NCBI GenBank assembly: GCA_963971405.1
Contig: OZ020490.1
Coordinates: forward strand, 8,914,874-8,978,873
Direction: 5' to 3'
DNA length: 64,000 bases
Origin: Psococerastis gibbosa
Taxonomy: Eukaryota; Arthropoda; Insecta; Psocodea; Psocidae
Positions within the stretch are counted from its first letter, which is position 1; each line of letters begins with the position of its first letter. The notes beneath the pieces were generated by a model, which saw nothing but the letters and a program-made list of their open reading frames with translations, was not told the origin of the DNA and ran no database searches. A program made the translations under genes and the position numbers. This document shows, piece after piece, positions 7,442-22,313 of the stretch.

Positions 7442-10400
7442 TAGGTAGTTATAATATACAATATATTTCCCAAACGTTTACAAAACAAATAATTCCTTTC
7501 TTCTATAGCCAGAGGCTTTTGCTATGTGTGACGTGATTACAGTGAGCGTCTTTAGTCAATTATTCCACATTGTTAGTTTATGAGATAGAGTACGTATAGT
7601 TATTGTTAGTTAGGTTATGTTAGTAGTTAGTTTAGTTAGACGTATGAGTATTGCATATTAATAGATTACATCCACAGAAGCAGATGGGGGTTATGGCCAC
7701 ACAATTCACCATTATTTCCTTGTTATCTGCTAATTCGTGAAAGCGTCCGCAGCAAATATAACTTTTTGGGTCAATCCTTTAATTTTGCAATCCAAGTTCT
7801 TAACCTTCAGAATGAATGCCTTTCCTCCTTAGAAAATATATTCTGGAAAATAATTAAAATTGGTTAGTCAGGAAATAGGTATCAGGAGATTCGGTAAGTT
7901 TTAGAGAGGAAACTAGCTTAAAAATATTCTAAAGAATCAAAACTAACGTTAAAAATGCTAAATGGAAGTTGAATGTGAAATTAATTAATAAAAATACCAG
8001 TTTATATAACATAAGTTTTCTAGGTACACAAATATATTGCTAATAATAATGCGATTTTGGAAAGTGATGCGTTGTCAATTCATTATAATGGGATTGGAAT
8101 TTCCGGTACCTACCCCGGTGAAGGGGGTGGGGGTGCGCTATTGGCACGTTTTGGGCCACTCATGTCCATTGTCAGTTTAGTCTTGGAAGCGTCAACAACT
8201 CAAGAAGTCGTTCTGTGTCATTTCCTTGTTATTGTCACCTAAGTTTGGAATTCCTAATCTTGAGCATTATGGGTAAGTAGTTTTCGCTTTATAAATAATT
8301 TAGATAGGACTCATCATTTCCTGGTTTCCTTATTTTAAACAGGTGGAAAGGACGGGGTAGGAATTAGGATCTCAAATTGTAGGTAAGCAATCCACAAGAT
8401 CTCAAAATTGATTTGAATTTTGTGGACGTCAACTTAACAACAAACAAAAACCACTTATTTGACTTAGTACTCACAATTTTAAAAATAATGGACTGCTATG
8501 CATATTTACGTATGGATCACATCCACAATAGCAAATTGTGGTTTTTGGAGTTTCCGGTACCTACCCCGGTTAAGGGGTGGGGGTACGTTATTGCCACGCA
8601 CTTCGCCACTCATTCTATGGTAATCCTTGGAAGCGTCAGCAGCTCAAATTGTGTTTAGTGTCATTATTGTGTTTCTGCCACCCAAGTTCTCAATCTTCAC
8701 TCTTCAGGATGGGTAAGTTTGGTTTTCCTCTTTAGAAATATTCTGCAAAATAATTTATAAATTAGGTAAACTTCACTGTGTAGTCCCAAAGTACCGATTT
8801 TCTTACTTTGAAATTTGGGAAGCTTCGATGGGTTTAGGGCGAACCCGTGGGTCAAAAATCACGACAACAGCTTAAATGTCTAAACAAAAATGACTACCAT
8901 GTTAACTTGATTTCTAATTATTAAAAATTTCTTTTACTGTAGATTACCGTTTTGTTAGTTCTTTCTGGCACTAAACTTATTCAAATTTTAACTGTTTGCT
9001 CATATTATTTCCTTCGATTTGTCTAATAATCTACAGATGTTTTACAGGTTTTCAATATTTATATAGGTACCTACGCATCCATCCACACTTACACTTTAAC
9101 ATGATTCACAAGCTATTCCCGGATCAAATTTAAGTAATATTCCACATATTTCTCTTTATTTTTCCCTTCCTCATCGGACGCTTTCCATGTGTTTTATTCA
9201 TTATCACAGTGCACAGGCAGTTCTCAGCTGATAAGGTTTCTATCTGCCACATTTCCTATATACAAATAATTTGCATTGAAACTTCAAAACTTAGACATTA
9301 CACGCACATTACTCACGAACTTCTAAACAGATTGATAAATTAAGTCTTACAATAATCGTTTATCAATTTTCACAGAAATAACATGAACATTCACCAAGCC
9401 GCCATGACACTATCTCAACCAAACAAGCAAGAAGCCAACATAAAAAACCTAAAATATGTAAAAACAAATTATCCCGCCAAAAAAACTTTCAAAGTTAATA
9501 TATTTTTAATTTTTAACACCATTTCCTCATACTTTAGATCTATTTCGCCTTTTCAAGCTTTATTTAACGCCCGGAACAAACCACTGATACTTTGTATTTT
9601 ATCACTGAGCATAAATATCACTGTCGTAATAATATATCAGGAACTATAATGCTACCGCGGTGGTCATATAATTTTTCAATGTATTTCCGAGCCTTAAATT
9701 TAGGGATTTGTTCAATATATTGCCTATGTGAAATTCCCAATTCTAACCATTGTCTTTTATTATTTTTGCAGATAACAACGGTACTAAGCAGCAGCCCAAC
9801 AACGCTACATCGTCTTCAGCTTCGACTGCCCAGCCCATCAATGTGGAGATCGACCTGACGTACTTGCTGGAACAGGCCGCGAGAGCCGGGTACACAGGTG
9901 CCGTGAAGAAGGTGCAGTACAGAGGGTGGGAGGCTGATCTCAGACTGACGATCGGTCCTGTTGAGGCGATGATGGACCTCATCGAGAAGAAGCAGGCCGA
10001 AAACAACAGACGCCATCAAGGCAACTAAATTATGGTAAGTTACTTTTGTTTACTTTTTAAAAAAGCTTTCATTTTACATGCATTTTGCATCTGATCATTT
10101 CTTTACCACTCTCCATTTATTTTTATTTTGTACCTAACGTTTTTTTTTTTTTTTCATTGCAGAACCTATTCACCGAAGCCTAGTCAAATCACCCCCCAAG
10201 CCATTTCCATTTCAACCGGGACCAACGTACAACTCGTAGTTACCTGCGGTGCTCAAGTTTTCGACCAACTATGTGCCTTACATAATACTTTTATCAATGT
10301 ATATATATTTTAACCGTGATGGGTAAATTGCATGCTGTGATGATGAACTTATGGGTTTATTAACAATTATTTAGTCTTTACAGAGTACGTGTACATATTT

Positions 10401-11159
10401 TTGTAGCTGTGACGGTAATGTATTTTAACATTTGATAATATTGTGATATTACTGCTGTGACGTAAAACTAATGTTTTCTAATAGATTTTGGGTACCTACA
10501 TAGTAAGTTATGACGATAATGCATTTTTGCATTGAGCCATGTACCGGTATGTTTATTAACGTAGTAGTATGTATTTAGTAAGTTATGACGATAATGTATT
10601 TATGCATTGGAAATTATTTTTGGGGTGTAATGTAGCTCGCCTCCTCGTGGTGCACCCTGGTTAACACTGAATGAGCTACACAACTGCGCATACACCATGC
10701 TACAGCAGTCAATACTAACTGAACTGTCCAGGCTTTCAGGAAACAGATATGAATGAGTCACATTCATCAGAAGAAATGATCGTCTACATTTCGATATGCT
10801 GTATGTACCGGTCGTCAATAACAGCAATTGGCCAAAGTTTTTTAATTCCTCCGACATGACATTGTCACTTACTGCTATTTTTTACTAATCAAATTCAATA
10901 CCAACTTGTAACTGTGGCCCACCGTTGTTAGTGACGGCACTTACTGAACATCAAAAATAAATAATTTGTCTGATATTTTTCATGGCTCTGCGGTCGATAT
11001 ATCCTGTGATATTTGAATTTTAACACATGACCGGTTTTTTCTATTGCGGTGATACGGGTCTCACCATTTGCCTTTATTTCACATCACTCCTGCACAAATA
11101 TGACCATGCAGCTATATATACAGTATAATATACATGATGTTCACTATTTCCATGTACAG
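7442..11159 (+). repeat. Tandem unit 3 (3718 bp)
   Basis: Its 5' half differs from the others at CTATATACA and ACATTAC near 9256-9298. Its tail matches type C (units 6 and 9): AACCGTGATG near 10314, AATAAA at 10956-10961 and ACATGACC near 11025. One base is missing from GTGATAG near 8780, as in units 12 and 14. It looks like a mosaic copy. Confidence 0.95.
9772..10028 (+). CDS. 86-aa protein, coding exon 2 (unit 3)
   Basis: Protein identical to unit 1. First-exon candidates are ATGG at 8269-8272 (beta) and 8709-8712 (gamma). The donor of the 3' UTR intron is at 10035. This copy has the canonical AATAAA downstream instead of ATTAAA. Confidence 0.8.
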
Positions 11160-14100
11160 TAGGTAGTTACAATATACAATATATTTCCCAAACGTTTACA
11201 AAACAAATAATTCCTTTCTTCTATAGCCAGAGGCTTTTGCTATGTGTGACGTGATTACAGTGAGCGTCTTTAGTCAATTATTCCACATTGTTAGTTTATG
11301 AGATAGAGTACGTATAGTTATTGTTAGTTAGGTTATGTTAGTAGTTAGTTTAGTTAGACGTATGAGTATTGCATATTAATAGATTACCTCCACAGAAGCA
11401 GATGGGGGTTATGGCCGCACAATTCACCATTATTTCCTTGTTATCTGCTAATTCGTGAAAGCGTCCGCAGCAAATATAACTTTTTGGGTCAATCCTTTAA
11501 TTTTGCAATCCAAGTTCTTAACCTTCAGAATGAATGCCTTTCCTCCTTAGAAAATATATTCTGGAAAATAATTAAAATTGGTTAGTCAGGAAATAGGTAT
11601 CAGGAGATTCGGTAAGTTTTAGAGAGGAAACTAGCTTAAAAATATTCTAAAGAATCAAAACTAACGTTAAAAATGCTAAATGGAAGTTGAATGTGAAATT
11701 AATTAATAAAAATACCAGTTTATACAACATAAGTTTTCTAGGTACACAAATATATTGCTAATAATAATGCGATTTTGGAAAGTGATGCGTTGTCAATTCA
11801 TTATAATGGGATTGGAATTTCCGGTACCTACCCCGGTGAAGGGGGTGGGGGTGCGCTATTGGCACGTTTTGGGCCACTCATGTCCATTGTCAGTTTAGTC
11901 TTGGAAGCGTCAACAACTCAAGAAGTCGTTCTGTGTCATTTCCTTGTTATTGTCACCTAAGTTTGGAATTCCTAATCTTGAGCATTATGGGTAAGTAGTT
12001 TTCGCTTTATAAATAATTTAGATAGGACTCATCATTTCCTGGTTTCCTTATTTTAAACAGGTGGAAAGGACGGGGTAGGAATTAGGATCTCAAATTGTAG
12101 GTAAGCAATCCACAAGATCTCAAAATTGATTTGAATTTTGTGGACGTCAACTTAACAACAAACAAAAACCACTTATTTGACTTAGTACTCACAATTTTAA
12201 AAATAATGGACTGCTATGCATATTTACGTATGGATCACATCCACAATAGCAAATTGTGGTTTTTGGAGTTTCCGGTACCTACCCCGGTTAAGGGGTGGGG
12301 GTACGTTATTGCCACGCACTTCGCCACTCATTCTATGGTAATCCTTGGAAGCGTCAGCAGCTCAAATTGTGTTTAGTGTCATTATTGTGTTTCTGCCACC
12401 CAAGTTCTCAATCTTCACTCTTCAGGATGGGTAAGTTTGGTTTTCCTCTTTAGAAATATTCTGCAAAATAATTTATAAATTAGGTAAACTTCACTGTGAT
12501 AGTCCCAAAGTACCGATTTTCTTACTTTGAAATTTGGGAAGCTTCGATGGGTTTAGGGCGAACCCGTGGGTCAAAAATCACGACAACAGCTTAAATGTCT
12601 ATACAAAAATGACTACCATGTTAACTTGATTTCTAATTATTAAAAATTTCTTTTACTGTAGATTACCGTTTTGTTAGTTCTTTCTGGCACTAAACTTATT
12701 CAAATTTTAACTGTTTGCTCATATTATTTCCTTCGATTTGTCTAATAATCTACAGATGTTTTACAGGTTTTCAATATTTATATAGGTACCTACGCATCCA
12801 TCCACACTTACACTTTAACATGATTCACAAGCTATTCCCGGATCAAATTTAAGTAATATTCCACATATTTCTCTTTATTTTTCCCTTCCTCATCGGACGC
12901 TTTCCATGTGTTTTATTCATTATCACAGTGCACAGGCAGTTCTCAGCTGATAAGGTTTCTATCTGCCACATTTCCTTTATACAAATAATTTGCATTGAAA
13001 CTTCAAAACTTAGACTTTACACGCACATTACTCACGAACTTCTAAACAGATTGATAAATTAAGTCTTACAATAATCGTTTATCAATTTTCACAGAAATAA
13101 CATGAACATTCACCAAGCCGCCATGACACTATCTCAACCAAACAAGCAAGAAGCCAACATAAAAAACCTAAAATATGTAAAAACAAATTATCCCGCCAAA
13201 AAAACTTTCAAAGTTAATATATTTTTAATTTTTAACACCATTTCCTCATACTTTAGATCTATTTCGCCTTTTCAAGCTTTATTTAACGCCCGGAACAAAC
13301 CACTGATACTTTGTATTTTATCACTGAGCATAAATATCACTGTCGTAATAATATATCAGGAACTATAATGCTACCGCGGTGGTCATATAATTTTTCAATG
13401 TATTTCCGAGCCTTAAATTTAGGGATTTGTTCAATATATTGCCTATGTGAAATTCCCAATTCTAACCATTGTCTTTTATTATTTTTGCAGATAACAACGG
13501 TACTAAGCAGCAGCCCAACAACGCTACATCGTCTTCAGCTTCGACTGCCCAGCCCATCAATGTGGAGATCGACCTGACGTACTTGCTGGAACAGGCCGCG
13601 AGAGCCGGGTACACAGGTGCCGTGAAGAAGGTGCAGTACAGAGGGTGGGAGGCTGATCTCAGACTGACGATCGGTCCTGTTGAGGCGATGATGGACCTCA
13701 TCGAGAAGAAGCAGGCCGAAAACAACAGACGCCATCAAGGCAACTAAATTATGGTAAGTTACTTTTGTTTACTTTTTAAAAAAGCTTTCATTTTACATGC
13801 ATTTTGCATCTGATCATTTCTTTACCACTCTCCATTTATTTTTATTTTGTACCTAACGTTTTTTTTTTTTTTTCATTGCAGAACCTATTCACCGAAGCCT
13901 AGTCAAATCACCCCCCAAGCCATTTCCATTTCAACCGGGACCAACGTACAACTCGTAGTTACCTGCGGTGCTCAAGTTTTCGACCAACTATGTGCCTTAC
14001 ATAATACTTTTATCAATGTATATATATTTTAACTGTGATGGGTAAATTGCATGCTGTGATGATGAACTTATGGGTTTATTAACAATTATTTAGTCTTTAC

Positions 14101-14878
14101 AGAGTACGTGTACATATTTTTGTAGCTGTGACGGTAATGTATTTTAACATTTGATAATATTGTGATATTACTGCTGTGACGTAAAACTAATGTTTTCTAA
14201 TAGATTTTGGGTACCTACATAGTAAGTTATGACGATAATGCATTTTTGCATTGAGCCATGTACCGGTATGTTTATTAACGTAGTAGTATGTATTTAGTAA
14301 GTTATGACGATAATGTATTTATGCATTGGAAATTATTTTTGGGGTGTAATGTAGCTCGCCTCCTCGTGGTGCACCCTGGTTAACACTGAATGAGCTACAC
14401 AACTGCGCATACACCATGCTACAGCAGTCAATACTAACTGAACTGTCCAGGCTTTCAGGAAACAGATATGAATGAGTCACATTCATCAGAAGAAATGATC
14501 GTCTACATTTCGATATGCTGTATGTACCGGTCGTCAATAACAGCAATTGGCCAAAGTTTTTTAATTCCTCCGACATGACATTGTCAATTACTGCTATTTT
14601 TTACTAATCAAATTCAATACCAACTTGTAACTGTGGCCCACCGTTGTTAGTGACGGCACATACTGAACATCAAAATTAAATAATTTGTCTGATATTTTTC
14701 ATGGCTCTGCGGTCGATATATCCTGTGATATTTGAATTTTAACACATGACCGGTTTTTTCTATTGCGGTGATACGGGTCTCACCATTTGCCTTTATTTCA
14801 CATCACTCCTGCACAAATATGACCATGCAGCTATATATACAGTATAATATACATGATGTTCACTATTTCCATGTACAG
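11160..14878 (+). repeat. Tandem unit 4 (3719 bp), block type A
   Basis: Type A is shared with units 7 and the 5' part of 10. Markers are GATTACCTCC near 11385 and GGCCGCAC near 11414. The tail marker GCACATACTG near 14656 is shared with unit 7 only. It opens the first three-unit block. Confidence 0.95.
13491..13747 (+). CDS. 86-aa protein, coding exon 2 (unit 4)
   Basis: Protein identical to unit 1. First-exon candidates are ATGG at 11987-11990 (beta) and 12427-12430 (gamma). Confidence 0.8.
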
Positions 14879-17800
14879 TAGGTAGTTACAATATACAATA
14901 TATTTCCCAAACGTTTACAAAACAAATAATTCCTTTCTTCTATAGCCAGAGGCTTTTGCTATGTGTGACGTGATTACAGTGAGCGTCTTTAGTCAATTAT
15001 TCCACATTGTTAGTTTATGAGATAGAGTACGTATAGTTATTGTTAGTTAGGTTATGTTAGTAGTTAGTTTAGTTAGACGTATGAGTATTGCATATTAATA
15101 GATTACATCCACAGAAGCAGATGGGGGTTATGGCCACACAATTCACCATTATTTCCTTGTTATCTGCTAATTCGTGAAAGCGTCCGCAGCAAATATAACT
15201 TTTTGGGTCAATCCTTTAATTTTGCAATCCAAGTTCTTAACCTTCAGAATGAATGCCTTTCCTCCTTAGAAAATATATTCTGGAAAATAATTAAAATTGG
15301 TTAGTCAGGAAATAGGTATCAGGAGATTCGGTAAGTTTTAGAGAGGAAACTAGCTTAAAAATATTCTAAAGAATCAAAACTAACGTTAAAAATGCTAAAT
15401 GGAAGTTGAATGTGAAATTAATTAATAAAAATACCAGTTTATACAACATAAGTTTTCTAGGTACACAAATATATTGCTAATAATAATGCGATTTTGGAAA
15501 GTGATGCGTTGTCAATTCATTATAATGGGATTGGAATTTCCGGTACCTACCCCGGTGAAGGGGGTGGGGGTGCGCTATTGGCACGTTTTGGGCCACTCAT
15601 GTCCATTGTCAGTTTAGTCTTGGAAGCGTCAACAACTCAAGAAGTCGTTCTGTGTCATTTCCTTGTTATTGTCACCTAAGTTTGGAATTCCTAATCTTGA
15701 GCATTATGGGTAAGTAGTTTTCGCTTTATAAATAATTTAGATAGGACTCATCATTTCCTGGTTTCCTTATTTTAAACAGGTGGAAAGGACGGGGTAGGAA
15801 TTAGGATCTCAAATTGTAGGTAAGCAATCCACAAGATCTCAAAATTGATTTGAATTTTGTGGACGTCAACTTAACAACAAACAAAAACCACTTATTTGAC
15901 TTAGTACTCACAATTTTAAAAATAATGGACTGCTATGCATATTTACGTATGGATCACATCCACAATAGCAAATTGTGGTTTTTGGAGTTTCCGGTACCTA
16001 CCCCGGTTAAGGGGTGGGGGTACGTTATTGCCACGCACTTCGCCACTCATTCTATGGTAATCCTTGGAAGCGTCAGCAGCTCAAATTGTGTTTAGTGTCA
16101 TTATTGTGTTTCTGCCACCCAAGTTCTCAATCTTCACTCTTCAGGATGGGTAAGTTTGGTTTTCCTCTTTAGAAATATTCGGCAAAATAATTTATAAATT
16201 AGGTAAACTTCACTGTGATAGTCCCAAAGTACCGATTTTCTTACTTTGAAATTTGGGAAGCTTCGATGGGTTTAGGGCGAACCCGTGGGTCAAAAATCAC
16301 GACAACAGCTTAAATGTCTATACAAAAATGACTACCATGTTAACTTGATTTCTAATTATTAAAAATTTCTTTTACTGTAGATTACCGTTTTGTTAGTTCT
16401 TTCTGGCACTAAACTTATTCAAATTTTAACTGTTTGCTCATATTATTTCCTTCGATTTGTCTAATAATCTACAGATGTTTTACAGGTTTTCAATATTTAT
16501 ATAGGTACCTACGCATCCATCCACACTTACACTTTAACATGATTCACAAGCTATTCCCGGATCAAATTTAAGTAATATTCCACATATTTCTCTTTATTTT
16601 TCCCTTCCTCATCGGACGCTTTCCATGTGTTTTATTCATTATCACAGTGCACAGGCAGTTCTCAGCTGATAAGGTTTCTATCTGCCACATTTCCTATATA
16701 CAAATAATTTGCATTGAAACTTCAAAACTTAGACATTACACGCACATTACTCACGAACTTCTAAACAGATTGATAAATTAAGTCTTACAATAATCGTTTA
16801 TCAATTTTCACAGAAATAACATGAACATTCACCAAGCCGCCATGACACTATCTCAACCAAACAAGCAAGAAGCCAACATAAAAAACCTAAAATATGTAAA
16901 AACAAATTATCCCGCCAAAAAAACTTTCAAAGTTAATATATTTTTAATTTTTAACACCATTTCCTCATACTTTAGATCTATTTCGCCTTTTCAAGCTTTA
17001 TTTAACGCCCGGAACAAACCACTGATACTTTGTATTTTATCACTGAGCATAAATATCACTGTCGTAATAATATATCAGGAACTATTATGCTACCGCGGTG
17101 GTCATATAATTTTTCAATGTATTTCCGAGCCTTAAATTTAGGGATTTGTTCAATATATTGCCTATGTGAAATTCCCAATTCTAACCATTGTCTTTTATTA
17201 TTTTTGCAGATAACAACGGTACTAAGCAGCAGCCCAACAACGCTACATCGTCTTCAGCTTCGACTGCCCAGCCCATCAATGTGGAGATCGACCTGACGTA
17301 CTTGCTGGAACAGGCCGCGAGAGCCGGGTACACAGGTGCCGTGAAGAAGGTGCAGTACAGAGGGTGGGAGGCTGATCTCAGACTGACGATCGGTCCTGTT
17401 GAGGCGATGATGGACCTCATCGAGAAGAAGCAGGCCGAAAACAACAGACGCCATCAAGGCAACTAAATTATGGTAAGTTACTTTTGTTTACTTTTTAAAA
17501 AAGCTTTCATTTTACATGCATTTTGCATCTGAACATTTCTTTACCACTCTCCATTTATTTTTATTTTGTACCTAACGTTTTTTTTTTTTTCATTGCAGAA
17601 CCTATTCACCGAAGCCTAGTCAAATCACCCCCCAAGCCATTTCCATTTCAACCGGGACCAACGTACAACTCTTAGTTACCTGCGGTGCTCAAGTTTTCGA
17701 CCAACTATGTGCCTTACATAATACTTTTATCAATGTATATATATTTTAACTGTGATGGGTAAATTGCATGCTGTGATGATGAACTTATGGGTTTATTAAC

Positions 17801-18595
17801 AATTATCTAGTCTTTACAGAGTACGTGTACATATTTTTGTAGCTGTGACGGTAATGTATTTTAACATTTGATAATATTGTGATATTACTGCTGTGACGTA
17901 AAACTAATGTTTTCTAATAGATTTTGGGTACCTACATAGTAAGTTATGACGATAATGCATTTTTGCATTGAGCCATGTACCGGTATGTTTATTAACGTAG
18001 TAGTATGTATTTAGTAAGTTATGACGATAATGTATTTATGCATTGGAAATTATTTTTGGGGTGTAATGTAGCTCGCCTCCTCGTGGTGCACCCTGGTTAA
18101 CACTGAATGAGCTACACAACTGCGCATACACCATGCTACAGCAGTCAATACTAACTGAACTGTCCAGGCTTTCAGGAAACAGATATGAATGAGTCACATT
18201 CATCAGAAGAAATGATCGTCTACATTTCGATATGCTGTATGTACCGGTCGTCAATAACAGCAATTGGCCAAAGTTTTTTAATTCCTCCGACATGACATTG
18301 TCACTTACTGCTATTTTTTACTAATCAAATTCAATACCAACTTGTAACTGTGGCCCACCGTTGTTAGTGACGGCACTTAAGGAACATCAAAATTAAATAA
18401 TTTGTCTGATATTTTTCATGGCTCTGCGGTCGATATATCCTGTGATATTTGAATTTTAACACTTGACCGGTTTTTTCTATTGCGGTGATACGGGTCTCAC
18501 CATTTGCCTTTATTTCACATCACTCCTGCACAAATATGACCATGCAGCTATATATACAGTATAATATACATGATGTTCACTATTTCCATGTACAG
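14879..18595 (+). repeat. Tandem unit 5 (3717 bp), block type B
   Basis: Type B is shared with unit 8. Markers are ATTCGGCAAA near 16180, CTATATACA near 16695, GAACTATTATG near 17081, CTCTTAGTT near 17670 and CACTTAAGG near 18374. The length equals that of unit 8 exactly. Confidence 0.95.
17210..17466 (+). CDS. 86-aa protein, coding exon 2 (unit 5)
   Basis: Protein identical to unit 1. First-exon candidates are ATGG at 15706-15709 (beta) and 16146-16149 (gamma). The T run before the 3' UTR acceptor is 13 bases. Confidence 0.8.
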
Positions 18596-21500
18596 TAGGT
18601 AGTTACAATATACAATATATTTCCCAAACGTTTACAAAACAAATAATTCCTTTCTTCTGTAGCCAGAGGCTTTTGCTATGTGTGACGTGATTACAGTGAG
18701 CGTCTTTAGTCAATTATTCCACATTGTTAGTTTATGAGATAGAGTACGTATAGTTATTGTTAGTTAGGTTATAATAGTAGTTAGTTTAGTTAGACGTATG
18801 AGTATTGCATATTAATAGATTACATCCACAGAAGCAGATGGGGGTTATGGCCACACAATTCACCATTATTTCCTTGTTATCTGCTAATTCGTGAAAGCGT
18901 CCGCAGCAAATATAACTTTTTGGGTCAATCCTTTAATTTTGCAATCCAAGTTCTTAACCTTCAGAATGAATGCCTTTCCTCCTTAGAAAATATATTCTGG
19001 AAAATAATTAAAATTGGTTAGTCAGGAAATAGGTATCAGGAGATTCGGTAAGTTTTAGAGGGGAAACTAGCTTAAAAATATTCTAAAGAATCAAAACTAA
19101 CGTTAAAAATGCAAAATGGAAGTTGAATATGAAATTAATTAATAAAAATACCAGTTTATTCAACATAAGTTTTCTAGGTACACAAATATATTGCTAATAA
19201 TAATGCGAATTTGGAAAGTGATGCGTTGTCAATTCATTATAATGGGATTGGAATTTCCGGTACCTACCCCGGTGAAGGGGGTGGGGGTGCGCTATTGGCA
19301 CGTTTTGGGCCACTCATGTCCATTGTCAGTTTAGTCTTGGAAGCGTCAACAACTCAAGAAGTCGTTCTGTGTCATTTCCTTGTTATTGTCACCTAAGTTT
19401 GGAATTCCTAATCTTGAGCATTATGGGTAAGTAGTTTTCGCTTTATAAATAATTTAGATAGGACTCATCATTTCCTGGTTTCCTTATTTTAAACAGGTGG
19501 AAAGGACGGGGTAGGAATTAGGATCTCAAATTGTAGGTAAGCAATCCACAAGATCTCAAAATTGATTTGAATTTTGTGGACGTCAACTTAACAACAAACA
19601 AAAACCACTTATTTGACTTAGTACTCACAATTTTAAAAATAATGGACTGCTATGCATATTTACGTATGGATCACATCCACAATAGCAAATTGTGGTTTTT
19701 GGAGTTTCCGGTACCTACCCCGGTTAAGGGGTGGGGGTACGTTATTGCCACGCACTTCGCCACTCATTCTATGGTAATCCTTGGAAGCGTCAGCAGCTCA
19801 AATTGTGTTTAGTGTCATTATTGTGTTTTTGCCACCCAAGTTCTCAATCTTCACTCTTCAGGATGGGTAAGTTTGGTTTTCCTCTTTAGAAATATTCTGC
19901 AAAATAATTTATAAATTAGGTAAACTTCACTGTGATAGTCCCAAAGTACCGATTTTCCTACTTTGAAATTTGGGAAGCTTCGATGGGTTTAGGGCGAACC
20001 CGTGGGTCAAAAATCACGACAACAGCTTAAATGTCTAAACAAAAATGACTACCATGTTAACTTGATTTCTAATTATTAAAAATTTCTTTTACTGTAGATT
20101 ACCGTTTTGTTAGTTCTTTCTGGCACTAAACTTATTCAAATTTTAACTGTTTGCTCATATTATTTCCTTCGATTTGTCTAATAATCTACAGATGTTTTAC
20201 AGGTTTTCAATATTTATATAGGTACCTACGCATCCATCCACACTTACACTTTAACATGATTCACAAGCTATTCCCGGATCAAATTTAAGTAATATTCCAC
20301 ATATTTCTCTTTATTTTTCCCTTCCTCATCGGACGCTTCCCATGTGTTTTATTCATTATCACAGTGCACAGGCAGTTCTCAGCTGATAAGGTTTCTATCT
20401 GCCACATTTCCTTTATACAAATAATTTGCATTGAAACTTCAAAACTTAGACTTTACACGCACATTACTCACGAACTTCTAAACAGATTGATAAATTAAGT
20501 CTTACAATAATCGTTTATCAATTTTCACAGAAATAACATGAACATTCACCAAGCCGCCATGACACTATCTCAACCAAACAAGCAAGAAGCCAACATAAAA
20601 AACCTAAAATATGTAAAAACAAATTATCCCGCCAAAAAAACTTTCAAAGTTAATATATTTTTAATTTTTAACACCATTTCCTCATACTTTAGATCTATTT
20701 CGCCTTTTCAAGCTTTATTTAACGCCCGGAACAAACCACTGATACTTTGTATTTTATCACTGAGCATAAATATCACTGTCGTAATAATATATCAGGAACT
20801 ATAATGCTACCGCGGTGGTCATATAATTTTTCAATGTATTTCCGAGCCTTAAATTTAGGGATTTGTTCAATATATTGCCTATGTGAAATTCCCAATTCTA
20901 ACCATTGTCTTTTATTATTTTTGCAGATAACAACGGTACTAAGCAGCAGCCCAACAACGCTACATCGTCTTCAGCTTCGACTGCCCAGCCCATCAATGTG
21001 GAGATCGACCTGACGTACTTGCTGGAACAGGCCGCGAGAGCCGGGTACACAGGTGCCGTGAAGAAGGTGCAGTACAGAGGGTGGGAGGCTGATCTCAGAC
21101 TGACGATCGGTCCTGTTGAGGCGATGATGGACCTCATCGAGAAGAAGCAGGCCGAAAACAACAGACGCCATCAAGGCAACTAAATTATGGTAAGTTACTT
21201 TTGTTTACTTTTTAAAAAAGCTTTCATTTTACATGCATTTTGCATCTGATCATTTCTTTACCACTCTCCATTTATTTTTATTTTGTACCTAACGTTTTTT
21301 TTTTTTTTCATTGCAGAACCTATTCACCGAAGCCTAGTCAAATCACCCCCCAAGCCATTTCCATTTCAACCGGGACCAACGTACAACTCGTAGTTACCTG
21401 CGGTGCTCAAGTTTTCGACCAACTATGTGCCTTACATAATACTTTTATCAATGTATATATATTTTAACCGTGATGGGTAAATTGCATGCTGTGATGATGA

Positions 21501-22313
21501 ACTTATGGGTTTATTAACAATTATTTAGTCTTTACAGAGTACGTGTACATATTTTTGTAGCTGTGACGGTAATGTATTTTAACATTTGATAATATTGTGA
21601 TATTACTGCTGTGACGTAAAACTAATGTTTTCTAATAGATTTTGGGTACCTACATAGTAAGTTATGACGATAATGCATTTTTGCATTGAGCCATGTACCG
21701 GTATGTTTATTAACGTAGTAGTATGTATTTAGTAAGTTATGACGATAATGTATTTATGCATTGGAAATTATTTTTGGGGTGTAATGTAGCTCGCCTCCTC
21801 GTGGTGCACCCTGGTTAACACTGAATGAGCTACACAACTGCGCATACACCATGCTACAGCAGTCAATACTAACTGAACTGTCCAGGCTTTCAGGAAACAG
21901 ATATGAATGAGTCACATTCATCAGAAGAAATGATCGTCTACATTTCGATATGCTGTATGTACCGGTCGTCAATAACAGCAATTGGCCAAAGTTTTTTAAT
22001 TCCTCCGACATGACATTGTCACTTACTGCTATTTTTTACTAATCAAATTCAATACCAACTTGTAACTGTGGCCCACCGTTGTTAGTGACGGCACTTACTG
22101 AACATCAAAAATAAATAATTTGTCTGATATTTTTCATGGCTCTGCGGTCGATATATCCTGTGATATTTGAATTTTAACACATGACCGGTTTTTTCTATTG
22201 CGGTGATACGGGTCTCACCATTTGCCTTTATTTCACATCACTCCTGCACAAATATGACCATGCAGCTATATATACAGTATAATATACATGATGTTCACTA
22301 TTTCCATGTACAG
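18596..22313 (+). repeat. Tandem unit 6 (3718 bp), block type C
   Basis: Type C is shared with unit 9 and the 5' part of unit 11. Markers are CTGTAGCC near 18657, GGTTATAATAG near 18768, GAACTATAATG near 20798, AACCGTGATG near 21468 and AATAAA at 22110-22115. Confidence 0.95.
20927..21183 (+). CDS. 86-aa protein, coding exon 2 (unit 6)
   Basis: Protein identical to unit 1. First-exon candidates are ATGG at 19423-19426 (beta) and 19863-19866 (gamma). This is the intact counterpart of the broken copy in unit 9. Confidence 0.8.

Larger units (their letters stand above)
11160..22313 (+). repeat. Higher-order block 1 (units 4-5-6, 11154 bp)
   Basis: Three successive units of types A, B and C. 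The same order with the same private variants follows at once in units 7-8-9. Unit lengths agree pair by pair: 3719/3719, 3717/3717 and 3718/(2536 plus 1182 deleted). This is a recent three-unit duplication. Confidence 0.85.
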